From Paraburkholderia guartelaensis (GTDB lineage Bacteria; Pseudomonadota; Gammaproteobacteria; Burkholderiales; Burkholderiaceae), in assembly GCF_004353905.1 (NCBI RefSeq), contig NZ_SMOD01000006.1, positions 186,001 to 250,000 on the forward strand: a stretch of 64,000 nt of DNA. Direction: 5' to 3'. The position numbers and the translations under genes were made by a program. Below, piece by piece: positions 35,436 through 45,780 of this stretch. The notes beneath the pieces were generated by a model. The model worked only from the letters and a program-made list of their open reading frames with translations, was not told the DNA's origin and did not search any database. Positions within the stretch are counted from its first letter, which is position 1. Each line of letters begins with the position of its first letter.

Positions 35436-35465
35436 TTTATACCCCGGCCTTCTCATGGCTGGCAA
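35436..35465 (-). promoter_or_regulatory. Probable sigma-70 promoter of aroG and its leader
   Basis: On the minus strand TTGCCA (complement of 35460-35465) and TATAAA (complement of 35436-35441) are separated by 18 bases. Transcription would begin near 35429, about 40 bases before the leader-peptide start. This fits a short attenuated leader of roughly 270 bases before aroG. Confidence 0.6.
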
Positions 35466-35477
35466 GCAGGGTGCGGT

Positions 35478-35527
35478 AAAAAAGCGGATTATCTGCGCAA
35501 AAAATGACTCATGTGCAGAAAATCCGC
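35478..35527 (-). terminator. Intrinsic terminator after tldD
   Basis: On the minus strand the arms GCGGATTTTCTGC and GCAGATAATCCGC pair at 12 of 13 positions around an 18-base loop, followed by a TTTTTT run. It lies 46 bases after the tldD stop and ahead of the aroG promoter, so tldD and aroG are probably separate transcripts. Confidence 0.65.
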
Positions 35528-35572
35528 GCAGCGATGCGGAAATTCCGCATCACTGTGCATGGAATACGCACC

Positions 35573-37039
35573 TTAAACCGTGCCGCCGACCGTCATGCGG
35601 TCGATGCGCAGCGTCGGCTGACCCACGCCCACCGGCACGCTCTGACCCTCCTTGCCGCACACGCCCACGCCCGAGTCGAGGCGCATGTCGTTCCCGATCA
35701 TGCTCACATACTTGAGCGATTCCGGGCCGCTGCCAATGAGCGTCGCGCCCTTCACGGGGTAGCTGATCTTGCCGTTCTCGATCATGTAGGCTTCGGATGC
35801 CGAGAACACGAACTTGCCGTTCGTGATGTCCACCTGGCCGCCGCCGAAGTTCACGGCATACAGGCCGTTCTTCACCGAAGCGATGATTTCCTGCGGGTCC
35901 TTGTCGCCGTTGAGCATGTACGTGTTGGTCATGCGCGGCATGGGGAGCGCTGCGTACGACTCGCGGCGCGCGTTGCCCGTCACGGGCATCTTCATGAGGC
36001 GCGCGTTCAGCGAGTCCTGAATGTAGCCCTTGAGAATGCCGTCTTCGATCAGCGTCGTGCACTGCGTTGGGTTGCCTTCGTCGTCGATATTGAGCGAGCC
36101 GCGGCGGTTGGGTAGCGTGCCGTCGTCGACCACGGTCACGCCCTTCGCGGCCACGCGCTCGCCAATGCGCCCTGCGAACGCCGACGAGCCCTTGCGGTTG
36201 AAGTCGCCTTCGAGGCCGTGGCCGATCGCTTCGTGCAGCAGCACGCCGGGCCAGCCCGGGCCGAGCACGACAGTCATCGCGCCGGCGGGCGCCGGGCGTG
36301 CTTCCAGGTTCACGAGCGCGGCGTGCACGGCGTCGTCCACGTACTTCGAGAGAATGTCGTCGGTGAAATAGCCGTAGTCGTAACGGCCGCCGCCGCCGCC
36401 GTTGCCGATTTCGCGGCGGCCGTTCTGCTCGGCGATCACCGTGACCGAAACGCGCACGAGCGGGCGGATGTCCGCGGCGAGCGCGCCGTCGCTGCGTGCG
36501 ACGAGCACCACGTCGTACTCGCCTGCGAGCGCGGCCATGACTTGCGTGATGCGCGGATCGCGCCCACGCGCCATCTCCTCGATGCGCTCGAGCAGCTTCA
36601 CTTTTTCGGTGGCGTCGAGCGAACTCAACGGGTCGGAGGGCAGGTACAGATCGCGGCCCGCAATGCCCGTGAGCGACTTCGCCACCTGAATTTTCTGCTT
36701 GCCGCCGCCGGATTTCGCGATCGAGCGCGTGGCGATGGCGGCCTGGCGGATCGCTTCGGGCGAGAGGTCGTCGGAGTAGGCGAAAGCGGTGCGCTCGCCG
36801 GACACGGCGCGCACGCCTACACCCTGGTCGATGCTGAAGCTGCCCGACTTGACGATGCCTTCCTCGAGGCTCCAGGCCTCGCTGCGCGTGGTCTGGAAGT
36901 AGAGGTCGGCGTAGTCGATGCGATGCGTGAAGATCTCGCCGAGCGTGCGCGTGAGCACTGCCTCGTCGAGGCCGTAGGGCGTGAGGAGCAGGTCCTTCGC
37001 GGTCGCCAGATTGCGGATGCCGGGTTCGATGATGTTCAT
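35573..37039 (-). CDS. tldD: Metalloprotease TldD
   Basis: A 488-residue protein from the ATG at 37037-37039 ([19 protein letters not shown]), against 481 in E. coli. The metal site [20 protein letters not shown] (HExxxH type) and the domain features [20 protein letters not shown] and [20 protein letters not shown] identify the TldD/PmbA family. With TldE (PmbA) it forms a zinc protease that trims peptides such as microcin precursors and CcdA antitoxin. tldE is not in the window. It lies in a minus-strand group yhdP-nit-tldD, an order found in many beta- and gammaproteobacteria. An upstream TTG at 37072 is less likely as start. Confidence 0.96.
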   Translation of the reverse strand: MNIIEPGIRNLATAKDLLLTPYGLDEAVLTRTLGEIFTHRIDYADLYFQTTRSEAWSLEEGIVKSGSFSIDQGVGVRAVSGERTAFAYSDDLSPEAIRQAAIATRSIAKSGGGKQKIQVAKSLTGIAGRDLYLPSDPLSSLDATEKVKLLERIEEMARGRDPRITQVMAALAGEYDVVLVARSDGALAADIRPLVRVSVTVIAEQNGRREIGNGGGGGRYDYGYFTDDILSKYVDDAVHAALVNLEARPAPAGAMTVVLGPGWPGVLLHEAIGHGLEGDFNRKGSSAFAGRIGERVAAKGVTVVDDGTLPNRRGSLNIDDEGNPTQCTTLIEDGILKGYIQDSLNARLMKMPVTGNARRESYAALPMPRMTNTYMLNGDKDPQEIIASVKNGLYAVNFGGGQVDITNGKFVFSASEAYMIENGKISYPVKGATLIGSGPESLKYVSMIGNDMRLDSGVGVCGKEGQSVPVGVGQPTLRIDRMTVGGTV

Positions 37040-37190
37040 GCGCTCTGTGGGATCAACGATAAAGTCTGTCAATAAAGATTCGGGCGCGGTGCTGCGAAAT
37101 CAAGCGCCTTAAACGTAGAACTCGCGTGGAATTCGATGGTGTTCATTCGCGGGGTACGGGTCGTCGCGTGCGCTACAGGCCTTGCGTGCG

Positions 37191-38018
<828 letters not shown>

Positions 38019-38099
38019 CGGCAGAACTTGAATGGATTCGGGGTGCATGGCGCGCATACCGCGTGCCCATGCGCACTCGCCGGCAACTCAGTGCGCAAT

Positions 38100-41000
38100 T
38101 CAGTGCACGGTGGCCGGCGCCTGCGCGTCCATCTTACCCTGATCGCCATGCAGTCGCTCGACGTGCGGTTTGGCCCATGGGCCCGTAATCGCGAAGTCCA
38201 TCGCGAACGCGTGCTCGAGCGTTTGCGAGAGCACGACGTCGCCGATCAGCGCGCCGAGGCCGAAGAGCGGATTGATGATGGTCGCTGCGATCACGCCCGC
38301 TCCCGCGCTGACCGTCGGCACCACGTGCACGCGCAGGTCCTGGGTTTCGTGCGCGAGGTCCACACTGCCGGCCATCGTCGCGCGTCCGGGGGCGGTGATG
38401 AGCTTGAAGTCGTTGGTGCTGCCAATGCCGTTCTGGATCTGCGCGGTGGCCGTCGCGCTCGTGAAGGGCAGGCCTTCGCCGATGATGTCGCGGAAGTCCG
38501 TCGTGAGGAAGCGCGCGAGGCTTTGCAGGCTCAGCACGCCGAGCAGCCTTGCAATGCCCGGATCGACCTTGAGGATCTGGCCGTGTCGCAGGTCGAGATT
38601 GAGGTTGCCGTTGAGCGAGGGGAAGTCGATGCGCGTGGGGCCGCCTTGCCACTCGAGGTTGCCCGAGAGCGTGCCCGAGCCGCTCTTGAGCACGTGCGGC
38701 TTGCCGGCGCGTTGGAGCAGCGCACCGGCGTCCTTGATGTCGAGATGGAAGTCGAGCGCCGTGCGGCGCGGCGTATGCATGCCGGCGGCAGCCGAGTCGT
38801 CGTTGGCTGCCGTGTCGCCCACCGCGCGCCAGTTTTCCGTGGCGGTGAGGTGCGCGTCCGGGTTGCTGATGTCGAGCTGGTCGAGCTGCCAGACCGGCAC
38901 GCCGTTGTCGTCGAAGTTGTGCGCGTTCACCTGGAGGCGGCCGAGATCGCGGTCGCGCACGATGAGCTGGTTCACGACGAGGTCGATCGACGGCATGTTC
39001 TGCGCGGGCTGCGACATCGCCTGGCCGAGCAGGTCGTTTTCGGTGGCGGCGGGTACGGTGAGGCGCGCGAGCCGCGCTTCGAGCGTGCCAGGCGCGCCCG
39101 GCACGGCGCCCGCCTTCCACGAGACGTGGCCCGAGACCTGGTTGGACGCGACGTTGGCCTGCCATTCGTTGCCGCGCTCGCCGGTGCGCGACGCGCCGAG
39201 CACGACGTTCTCCCAGTGGCGCTTGAGCAACGTGAGCGTGCCGACGTGGACCGCGAAGCGCGACGGCAGGAACTGGCCGACCGCGCCGTTGGGCGCGAGC
39301 GGTGACGAGGCGGCGCTTGGCGCTGCCGCCGTGGTTGCTGTGGTTGCCGATGCGGGGCTTTGCGGCGCAGCAGCAGCGGCGGTGTTGTCCGCTTGCGACT
39401 CCGAGGCCGCGCCCGCAGCCTCGTTTCGAGCCATCCGCTCAGCCGCTCTTTCGGCCGCCGTTCGCGGCGGGGGAACCGGCGCCTGGGCACCGCTCACCGG
39501 CGCGCTCGCAGGAGTCGCGCCCTGGGCCTGCGCCGCTACGGTCCCACGCAACTGCTGCACCACGGCGCGCCAGGCGTCGGCGTCGAAGGTGGGCAGATCG
39601 ACGGCGGCCGTCACGCCTTCCGATGGCAGATCGGCGGGTCGGTTCATGCCGATCGCGCCGCGCACCACCTCGGGCACGTGACCCGGATGACGGCGCATCA
39701 CGTAACGCGCGGCGAGCGGCCCGAGCGTGAGTTCTGCGTGTTCGAACGCGGCGTCGTCCGCCTTGGCATCGGCGCCGATGGCGGCTTCCGCGGGCGCGCC
39801 CGTGCCCGGCTGCAATTCGAAGTTCAGCGGCATCGGCGTGCCGGCCGCCTTGCCGAACGGCGCGGGCAGGTCGAGCGCGAGGCCGGTGAGGTCGGCGTTG
39901 GCCTTCACGTCCGGCAGCCGCCCGCGCTGGCCGGCCACCGAAAGCGAGTAGGGCGCCGCGCCCGAGAGGCGTCCGAGCGCCGCTGCCGCCATACCGTGCA
40001 GGTTCAGGCCGCGCGCCGCATCGACCGCGACGTCGCCCGCCACGTTCACCGCATAGTGCCCGTCGTCGCGCATGCCGCCGCTTGCGCGCAGATCGCCGCC
40101 GAGAAAGCGTGCCGTGAGCCCGTCGACATTGGCGCTGTGGTTCGTGAAGCGCACCCGGCCGGTTAAGTTCGAGACGGGCGGCACGTTCTTCGCGGTGAGC
40201 GTGTTGTTCTCGAAGCCGATGGCGCCCGCGAGCAGCACCTTCGGCATCGGATGGCGCGGGATCGTGAGCTTGAGCGCGAGCGTGGACTGCCCTTGCGCAC
40301 TTACCTTCGCGGTGGCGTGCTTCGACATGTAGCCGATCGAGCTGTTGTCCGCGTAGTCGAGCAGGTCCGCGAGCGGCCCGCGCCCGCTGCCCTCGATCAC
40401 GATATCGGAGCCCTTGATGCCCAGCTCCTCGATGCGCCCGCTCACGTTGCGCAGCACAAAGTTGCGGTAGTGGCCGCGATCGACGTCGAAACGCAGCTTG
40501 TTCTCATGCAACTTGAACACGCCGTCGATGCCGTCGAACGCCGGCCAGACGTTCGGCGCGCCGTTGCGCATCTTGCGCGGCGGGAACGGCGACGGGTCGA
40601 AGCGCCCGCCCGTGAACGGCGCGACGATGCGGAACTGGCCCGCGTCGGGGTCGCGCGAGTAGGGGAATTTGGTGAGGTCGCCGTGGATCTCGATCGTCGC
40701 GCCCTTCGACAGGCCCGCCTGCAGGCCGTGGCCGAGATAGATGCGCGTCTTCTCGCTGATGGCGGTGGGCAGGTAACGCGGGATGGCCTTGACCTTGGCC
40801 TCGTCGAAATGCGCGACGAGGTCGAGCGAGCCGCGTCCCTTGCCGGGGTTCGTGTAGTGCGCGGTCATCTTCGCGCGCGCGTCGGCGTTCTCGATGCCCA
40901 GGTTCGCGACATCGACGGTGAATGCCTTGAGCCGGTTGCCGGGCTCGCGCTCAGCGGCCACGGTCCATTTGGCCGCGCCGGAGAGCCGGTCGAACGTGAG

Positions 41001-42575
41001 GCGGGGATTGTCGAACACGCCGGGCAGCGTGATGGCGACGCTGTTCGTGTCGAGGTCGATGGTGCCGTGCGACTCGTCGGCGTCGATGTGCCCCCAGAGA
41101 TTCTCGACCCCCGGCAGGCCTGCGCGGGGGTGGCCGCGCGGCGTGAGGCCCGGCCCCGGCTCCTGCGCATTCATGCTGATGCCCTGCAGGTCGCCCTTGA
41201 AGCGATAGTGGGTGACCGGCTCGACGCTCGTGGAGCGCTGCTCGGCAGCCGCTTCGCCCGACTCGGGCTTCGCGCGCTCGAGCGAGAGGTCGTAGTTCGC
41301 CACCAGCCCGCGCGGGTCGAAGCGCACGAGCGCGCCCTGCACGCGCCCGGGCAGCGGCAGCGCGCGCATGAACTCGGCAAGGATGCCGAGATCGATGCGG
41401 TCACCGCGCACGCTCATCAACTGGCCGTGCTGGAGCGTTTGCTGGCGAAAGCGCGCATCGAGCGTCGTGAGCGCGAGCGAGCGCGTGAGCGGCGTGCCGT
41501 CGTCGAGCGGCGGCTGGCCCAGTTCCGCGTGCAAGTCGCGCAGTTTAAGCGCGTAGTCGTCGGGCTGGATGCCCAGGCTCCAGTGGAAGCTGGCGACCGG
41601 CATGTCGAGCAGCGGCTGCGTGGGCCGCGTGCGCAACGAGACGTTTGCCCCTTCCAGCGCGCCGCTCGCCTCGAGAATGCGTCCGTTCGAGAAGTGCGCC
41701 CAGATCGAGTTGTCGATGCGCCCCGCGTAGGTGGCGATCGGGAAGTTGATGTAGCGCGCGAGCGTGGGCAGATCGACGGGGCCGGTCGAGAGGTAGGTGT
41801 CGCCCGTCCAGCTGATGGGCTTGCCGGCCTGCGCATGGTGCGCATGCGTGAAGTGGGCGCGGAAGTCGAGCGGGCCGTGCAGCACAGTGCCCTCGGCCGG
41901 CGCCTGGAGCGCGAGGCGGTGATCGTAGCCGTCGTTGAGAATCGCGAGGCGAATGTGCGAGAGCGCGAGGTCGGGCACGTCGCGCGTGGCGTCGTGCCAG
42001 CGCAGCGTGCCGCCGCGCAGCACGATGGCCTGCTGGCGCATGAGCCAGGTCGTGAAGGTGGCGTTGCCCGTGTGTGCGGTGGGAACGGGCACGCCCGCCA
42101 CGGTGAGCGTGCCGTCGTCCTCGCGCGCGATGTGCACGTCGGGCTGCTCGACCACGATGCTCGACAGCAACGGTTCGAGCAGCACGACCGAGCGCCACGA
42201 CACCGAGGCCGTGGCATGCGGCACGTCGAGCGCGATGTTGCCGTGGCGGTCGCGAATCGTCAGATCAGTGACGTCGATGCCGGGCTGGAAGCCCGACCAG
42301 TGCGGAGCGAGCTTGCCGATGCGGAATTCGGCGTGAATCTTCGAGGAGACGAGTTGCTCGATGCGCGGACGGAAGTTGTCCACGTACGGCAGCACGACGT
42401 AGCGCAGCCCGAGCAGCAGGACCGAGACGAGGAAATACAGGACGAGCGCGAAGATCGCCAGCACGCGCAGTGTCTGGCGCAGTACCGGGTGATGATGGTG
42501 CGGACCCCCCGGCTCAGTAGCCTGGCTGGCATGTCCAGATTGGGGTAGGCCGGCGTGATCGTTTCGCTCGGACAT
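38100..42575 (-). CDS. yhdP: YhdP family protein, AsmA-like envelope lipid transporter
   Basis: A very large protein of 1491 residues (E. coli YhdP about 1270). A single N-terminal transmembrane helix (LRVLAIFALVLYFLVSVLLL) anchors it in the inner membrane. The long remainder is a repetitive beta-rich AsmA-like/DUF3971 periplasmic domain that spans the envelope. It ends with the conserved region GAGVIAATIINPLFGLGALI. YhdP, with TamB and YdbH, moves phospholipids to the outer membrane. Residues about 1015-1097 form an Ala/Pro/Ser/Thr-rich, probably disordered insertion that lengthens the protein. It is divergent from glnE and first in the group yhdP-nit-tldD. Confidence 0.93.
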   Translation of the reverse strand: MSERNDHAGLPQSGHASQATEPGGPHHHHPVLRQTLRVLAIFALVLYFLVSVLLLGLRYVVLPYVDNFRPRIEQLVSSKIHAEFRIGKLAPHWSGFQPGIDVTDLTIRDRHGNIALDVPHATASVSWRSVVLLEPLLSSIVVEQPDVHIAREDDGTLTVAGVPVPTAHTGNATFTTWLMRQQAIVLRGGTLRWHDATRDVPDLALSHIRLAILNDGYDHRLALQAPAEGTVLHGPLDFRAHFTHAHHAQAGKPISWTGDTYLSTGPVDLPTLARYINFPIATYAGRIDNSIWAHFSNGRILEASGALEGANVSLRTRPTQPLLDMPVASFHWSLGIQPDDYALKLRDLHAELGQPPLDDGTPLTRSLALTTLDARFRQQTLQHGQLMSVRGDRIDLGILAEFMRALPLPGRVQGALVRFDPRGLVANYDLSLERAKPESGEAAAEQRSTSVEPVTHYRFKGDLQGISMNAQEPGPGLTPRGHPRAGLPGVENLWGHIDADESHGTIDLDTNSVAITLPGVFDNPRLTFDRLSGAAKWTVAAEREPGNRLKAFTVDVANLGIENADARAKMTAHYTNPGKGRGSLDLVAHFDEAKVKAIPRYLPTAISEKTRIYLGHGLQAGLSKGATIEIHGDLTKFPYSRDPDAGQFRIVAPFTGGRFDPSPFPPRKMRNGAPNVWPAFDGIDGVFKLHENKLRFDVDRGHYRNFVLRNVSGRIEELGIKGSDIVIEGSGRGPLADLLDYADNSSIGYMSKHATAKVSAQGQSTLALKLTIPRHPMPKVLLAGAIGFENNTLTAKNVPPVSNLTGRVRFTNHSANVDGLTARFLGGDLRASGGMRDDGHYAVNVAGDVAVDAARGLNLHGMAAAALGRLSGAAPYSLSVAGQRGRLPDVKANADLTGLALDLPAPFGKAAGTPMPLNFELQPGTGAPAEAAIGADAKADDAAFEHAELTLGPLAARYVMRRHPGHVPEVVRGAIGMNRPADLPSEGVTAAVDLPTFDADAWRAVVQQLRGTVAAQAQGATPASAPVSGAQAPVPPPRTAAERAAERMARNEAAGAASESQADNTAAAAAPQSPASATTATTAAAPSAASSPLAPNGAVGQFLPSRFAVHVGTLTLLKRHWENVVLGASRTGERGNEWQANVASNQVSGHVSWKAGAVPGAPGTLEARLARLTVPAATENDLLGQAMSQPAQNMPSIDLVVNQLIVRDRDLGRLQVNAHNFDDNGVPVWQLDQLDISNPDAHLTATENWRAVGDTAANDDSAAAGMHTPRRTALDFHLDIKDAGALLQRAGKPHVLKSGSGTLSGNLEWQGGPTRIDFPSLNGNLNLDLRHGQILKVDPGIARLLGVLSLQSLARFLTTDFRDIIGEGLPFTSATATAQIQNGIGSTNDFKLITAPGRATMAGSVDLAHETQDLRVHVVPTVSAGAGVIAATIINPLFGLGALIGDVVLSQTLEHAFAMDFAITGPWAKPHVERLHGDQGKMDAQAPATVH

Positions 42576-42894
42576 GCTGCGGCGGGTGGGGTATGGTAGC
42601 GTTGCGTTCTAACGACGAAATGTATCACAGAGGGCCGCCAGAACGCCCATCCGGGGAAGCCGGGATGGCCGTACGGCGCGTGACACGCATGATTTTTTGC
42701 ACTGCGGCGCAGGCTATGCCGGACGCATCGGCGAGACGAATCGCGAGAACCGGTAGGTGGTGCATGCGTGGCGCGGGGCGAACCCTCGCGGTCGAACCAT
42801 CGATATCGGCATCGTCGCATCGACACCGTCATCAACCCAGGCGCGCGCAACGTAACAACGGCGAACAGCGAGCCTTCCCGGCAAGCAGCACTTC
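42576..42894. promoter_or_regulatory. Divergent intergenic region between yhdP and glnE
   Basis: About 320 bases that must hold both promoters. Overlapping short frames exist on both strands, but none has a good start or recognisable product. I find no convincing operator, hairpin or repeat. Confidence 0.45.
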
Positions 42895-45714
42895 ATGACC
42901 GACATCCCTCTTCTGAGTTCCAGCTATTCCCGCTATGCAGCACGTGCTTACGCCGCGCGCGCCGGCCTGGCCGAGCAGGTCGAGGCACTGGCCGCCGCGC
43001 CGCTCTCGCGCGAACGCATCGTCGCGCGGCTAGACGCGTTGAGTGAGCAACTGCTCGCGGCAGCAAACGCCGCACCTGGCGCAGCGCTCAATGACGAGCA
43101 GTTGAAGAAGGTCCTGCGCCAGTTGCGCGTGGAAGTGATCTGCGCGGTGATGGAGCGGGATCTCGGCGGCGTGGCTGACGTCGCTGAAGTAACCGGCAGC
43201 ATGACCGATCTCGCCGAAGTCACGATCCAGCGTGCGCTCGCGTGCGTGAGCGCTGACCTCGAGACGCTCTTCGGCGAGCCGCGCGGCCCGGGCGGCGAGC
43301 GCCTCACGCTCGGCGTCGTGGGTATGGGCAAGTTGGGCGGCCGCGAGCTGAACGTTTCGTCTGACATCGACCTGATCTTCGTCTACGAGGACGACGGCGA
43401 AACCACGGGCGGCCAGCGTTCGCCCATCGCCACGCAGGACTTCTTCACGCGCGTGGGCAAGCGCCTGATCGCCGCGCTGAGCGATGTGACGGCCGATGGC
43501 TTCGTGTTTCGCGTGGACATGCGCCTGCGCCCGAACGGCGACTCCGGGCCGCTCGTGTGCAGCCTCGGCATGCTTGAAGAGTACTTCTACGTGCAGGGCC
43601 GCGAGTGGGAGCGCTATGCGTGGATCAAGGGGCGGCTCGTATCCGAAAGCGACAGCGACAGCGCGCTGCGTCTTGCACGCCAGCTCGATTCGCTCGTGAA
43701 GCCCTTTGTCTACCGGCGCTATCTGGACTTCGGCGTGATCAGCGCGATCCGCTCGCTGCACGTGCAGATTCGCCAGGAAGCGCAGCGGCGCGCCATGATG
43801 CGCCCCGACAAGGCCGACGACATCAAGCTCGGGCGCGGCGGGATTCGCGAGATCGAGTTCAGCGCCCAGGTGTTCCAGCTCATTCGTGGTGGCCAGGATG
43901 CGGGTTTTCGCGTGCGCCCGACGCTCGCCGTGCTCGGCTACGCCGCCGCGCGCGGACTGATCGCGCCCGACGTGTGTGGCGAGCTCACGCGCGCCTACAA
44001 CTTTCTGCGCGACCTGGAGCATCGCCTGCAATACCGCGACGATGCGCAAACGCACGCCATGCCTGTCGATGCCGAGGAGCGCGCCGCGCTCGCGAAGTCG
44101 ATGGGCTTTGCTGACTACGCCGCGCTGATGACGACGCTCGACGGCCACCGCGACAACGTCGAGCGCCAGTTCGTGCAGATCTTCTCCGACAAGATGGGCG
44201 GCGAGGGCGGCTGTGGCGCCTCCGAAGACGGCGCGGCGGCATGGGTCTGGAGCGGTGCGCTCATGGAAGAGGGCGCGGAAGACTCGTTGCTCGAACGTCT
44301 CACGGAACTGGGTATCGACGACCCGGCGCCGCTGCTCGCGCGGCTGCGAGGACTCTGGCAGTCGTCGCGCTACGCGGGGCTGCCCGAGAAGAGCCGCGAG
44401 CGCTTTGACAGCGTCGCGCAGCGCGCGCTCGAAGCCGCGCGCACGCTCGAGCCGCGCGAGCGCCGCAGCGACACGCTCGCGCGCATGTTCGACCTGCTCG
44501 AAGCCGTGATCCGGCGCGGCGCGTACCTCGCGCTGCTCTGCGAATATCCGGATGCGCTCAGCCGCGTGCTCAAGGTGCTGGGCGGCTCTCGCTGGGCGGC
44601 GGGCTATCTGATCCGCCATCCGCAACTGCTCGACGAACTGCTCGACGACGAGGCGGTTGCGTCGCCGTTCGACTGGCCCGAGTTCTCGCGTCTATTGCGC
44701 GCGCGCCTCGCGGCCGCCGCCGACGTCGAGCAGCAGATGGACCTGCTGCGCCACGCGCACCAGGCCGAGGTGTTCCGCATTCTGCTCAACGACCTGGCCG
44801 GGCGGCTCTCGGTGGAGCACGTGAGCGACCGGCTCTCGGAGCTCGCCGACGCCGTGCTCGACGTGACCATCGAGACCGTGTGGAAGCAGTTCGCCAAACG
44901 CCATCGCGAGGTGCCGCGCTTCGCGGCGATCGCCTACGGCAAGCTGGGCGGCAAAGAGCTGGGCTACGCGTCGGACCTCGACATCATCTTCCTGTACGAA
45001 GACGAGGACGAGCGCGCCTCGGAAATCTACGCGACCTTCGCGCGCCGCCTCATCACCTGGCTTACCACGGCCACCGGCGCGGGCACGCTGTTCGACGTCG
45101 ATCTGCGCCTGCGGCCGAACGGCGAGTCGGGCCTGCTCGTGACCGACCTCGACGCGTTCCGCCGCTACCAGTTGCGCGAGGGCGACGCGGCGAACACGGC
45201 GTGGGTCTGGGAGCACCAGGCACTCACGCGTGCGCGCTTCTCGGCCGGGGACGCGGCGATCGGCAGCGCCTTCGAGGCGATTCGCGTGCAGGTGCTGACC
45301 ACGCCGCGCGACGCCGCGCCGCTCGCCAAGGAAATCGTGGAGATGCGCCAGCGCGTCGAAGACGGCCACCCGAACCGCACCGAACTCTTCGACCTGAAGC
45401 ACGACCGCGGCGGCATGGTGGACATCGAGTTTCTCGTGCAGTACTGGGTGCTGCTGCACGCGGCGCAGGACCCCGAACTGATCCGCAACACGGGCAATAT
45501 CGCGCTGCTGCGCGAGGTGTCGCGCTTCGGGCTGATGAGCGAGGAGGAGGCCGAGACGATAGGTTCGGCGTACCGGCTCTATCGCAAGCTGCAGCACCAG
45601 TTGCGGCTCGACGGCATGGAGAAGGCGCGTGTCGATCTGGCGCGTGTGGAGCGCGAGCGCGAGTGTGTGCTGGCGTTGTGGAAGCGCGTGTTTGGGGAGC
45701 GCGGGGAGGTTTAG
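42895..45714 (+). CDS. glnE: Bifunctional glutamine synthetase adenylyltransferase / adenylyl-removing enzyme
   Basis: A 939-residue protein (E. coli GlnE 946). Two nucleotidyltransferase domains are seen. The N-terminal adenylyl-removing domain has GMGKLGGRELNVSSDIDLIF (about residues 142-161) and the C-terminal adenylylating domain has YGKLGGKELGYASDLDIIFL (about residues 681-700). Each keeps the Asp-x-Asp metal residues. The enzyme adds AMP to glutamine synthetase when nitrogen is plentiful and removes it when scarce, under PII control. It is monocistronic by position: divergent from yhdP and convergent with recN. Confidence 0.97.
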   Translation: MTDIPLLSSSYSRYAARAYAARAGLAEQVEALAAAPLSRERIVARLDALSEQLLAAANAAPGAALNDEQLKKVLRQLRVEVICAVMERDLGGVADVAEVTGSMTDLAEVTIQRALACVSADLETLFGEPRGPGGERLTLGVVGMGKLGGRELNVSSDIDLIFVYEDDGETTGGQRSPIATQDFFTRVGKRLIAALSDVTADGFVFRVDMRLRPNGDSGPLVCSLGMLEEYFYVQGREWERYAWIKGRLVSESDSDSALRLARQLDSLVKPFVYRRYLDFGVISAIRSLHVQIRQEAQRRAMMRPDKADDIKLGRGGIREIEFSAQVFQLIRGGQDAGFRVRPTLAVLGYAAARGLIAPDVCGELTRAYNFLRDLEHRLQYRDDAQTHAMPVDAEERAALAKSMGFADYAALMTTLDGHRDNVERQFVQIFSDKMGGEGGCGASEDGAAAWVWSGALMEEGAEDSLLERLTELGIDDPAPLLARLRGLWQSSRYAGLPEKSRERFDSVAQRALEAARTLEPRERRSDTLARMFDLLEAVIRRGAYLALLCEYPDALSRVLKVLGGSRWAAGYLIRHPQLLDELLDDEAVASPFDWPEFSRLLRARLAAAADVEQQMDLLRHAHQAEVFRILLNDLAGRLSVEHVSDRLSELADAVLDVTIETVWKQFAKRHREVPRFAAIAYGKLGGKELGYASDLDIIFLYEDEDERASEIYATFARRLITWLTTATGAGTLFDVDLRLRPNGESGLLVTDLDAFRRYQLREGDAANTAWVWEHQALTRARFSAGDAAIGSAFEAIRVQVLTTPRDAAPLAKEIVEMRQRVEDGHPNRTELFDLKHDRGGMVDIEFLVQYWVLLHAAQDPELIRNTGNIALLREVSRFGLMSEEEAETIGSAYRLYRKLQHQLRLDGMEKARVDLARVERERECVLALWKRVFGERGEV

Positions 45715-45751
45715 GGCGCGTGCGCCGGGCGTCGATGGCCGGCGTGGCCGA

Positions 45752-45773
45752 TGCGCCTCAGACGTGAGGCGCA
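45752..45773. terminator. Hairpin between the convergent genes glnE and recN
   Basis: Arms TGCGCCTCA and TGAGGCGCA form a perfect 9-pair stem with loop GACG, 37 bases after the glnE stop and just before the recN stop at 45781. It lacks a T tract on either strand, so it would be a weak bidirectional terminator or 3'-end structure. Confidence 0.6.
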
Positions 45774-45780
45774 GTCTCGC

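Noticed and set aside
35208..35465. An 85-codon minus-strand frame across the aroG leader
   Set aside because: It is out of frame with the aromatic leader peptide, crosses the attenuator terminator and the promoter, and has no product features.
40251..42548. A 765-codon plus-strand frame opposite yhdP
   Set aside because: Antisense shadow of yhdP; composition is Arg/Glu/Val-biased and no domain is seen.
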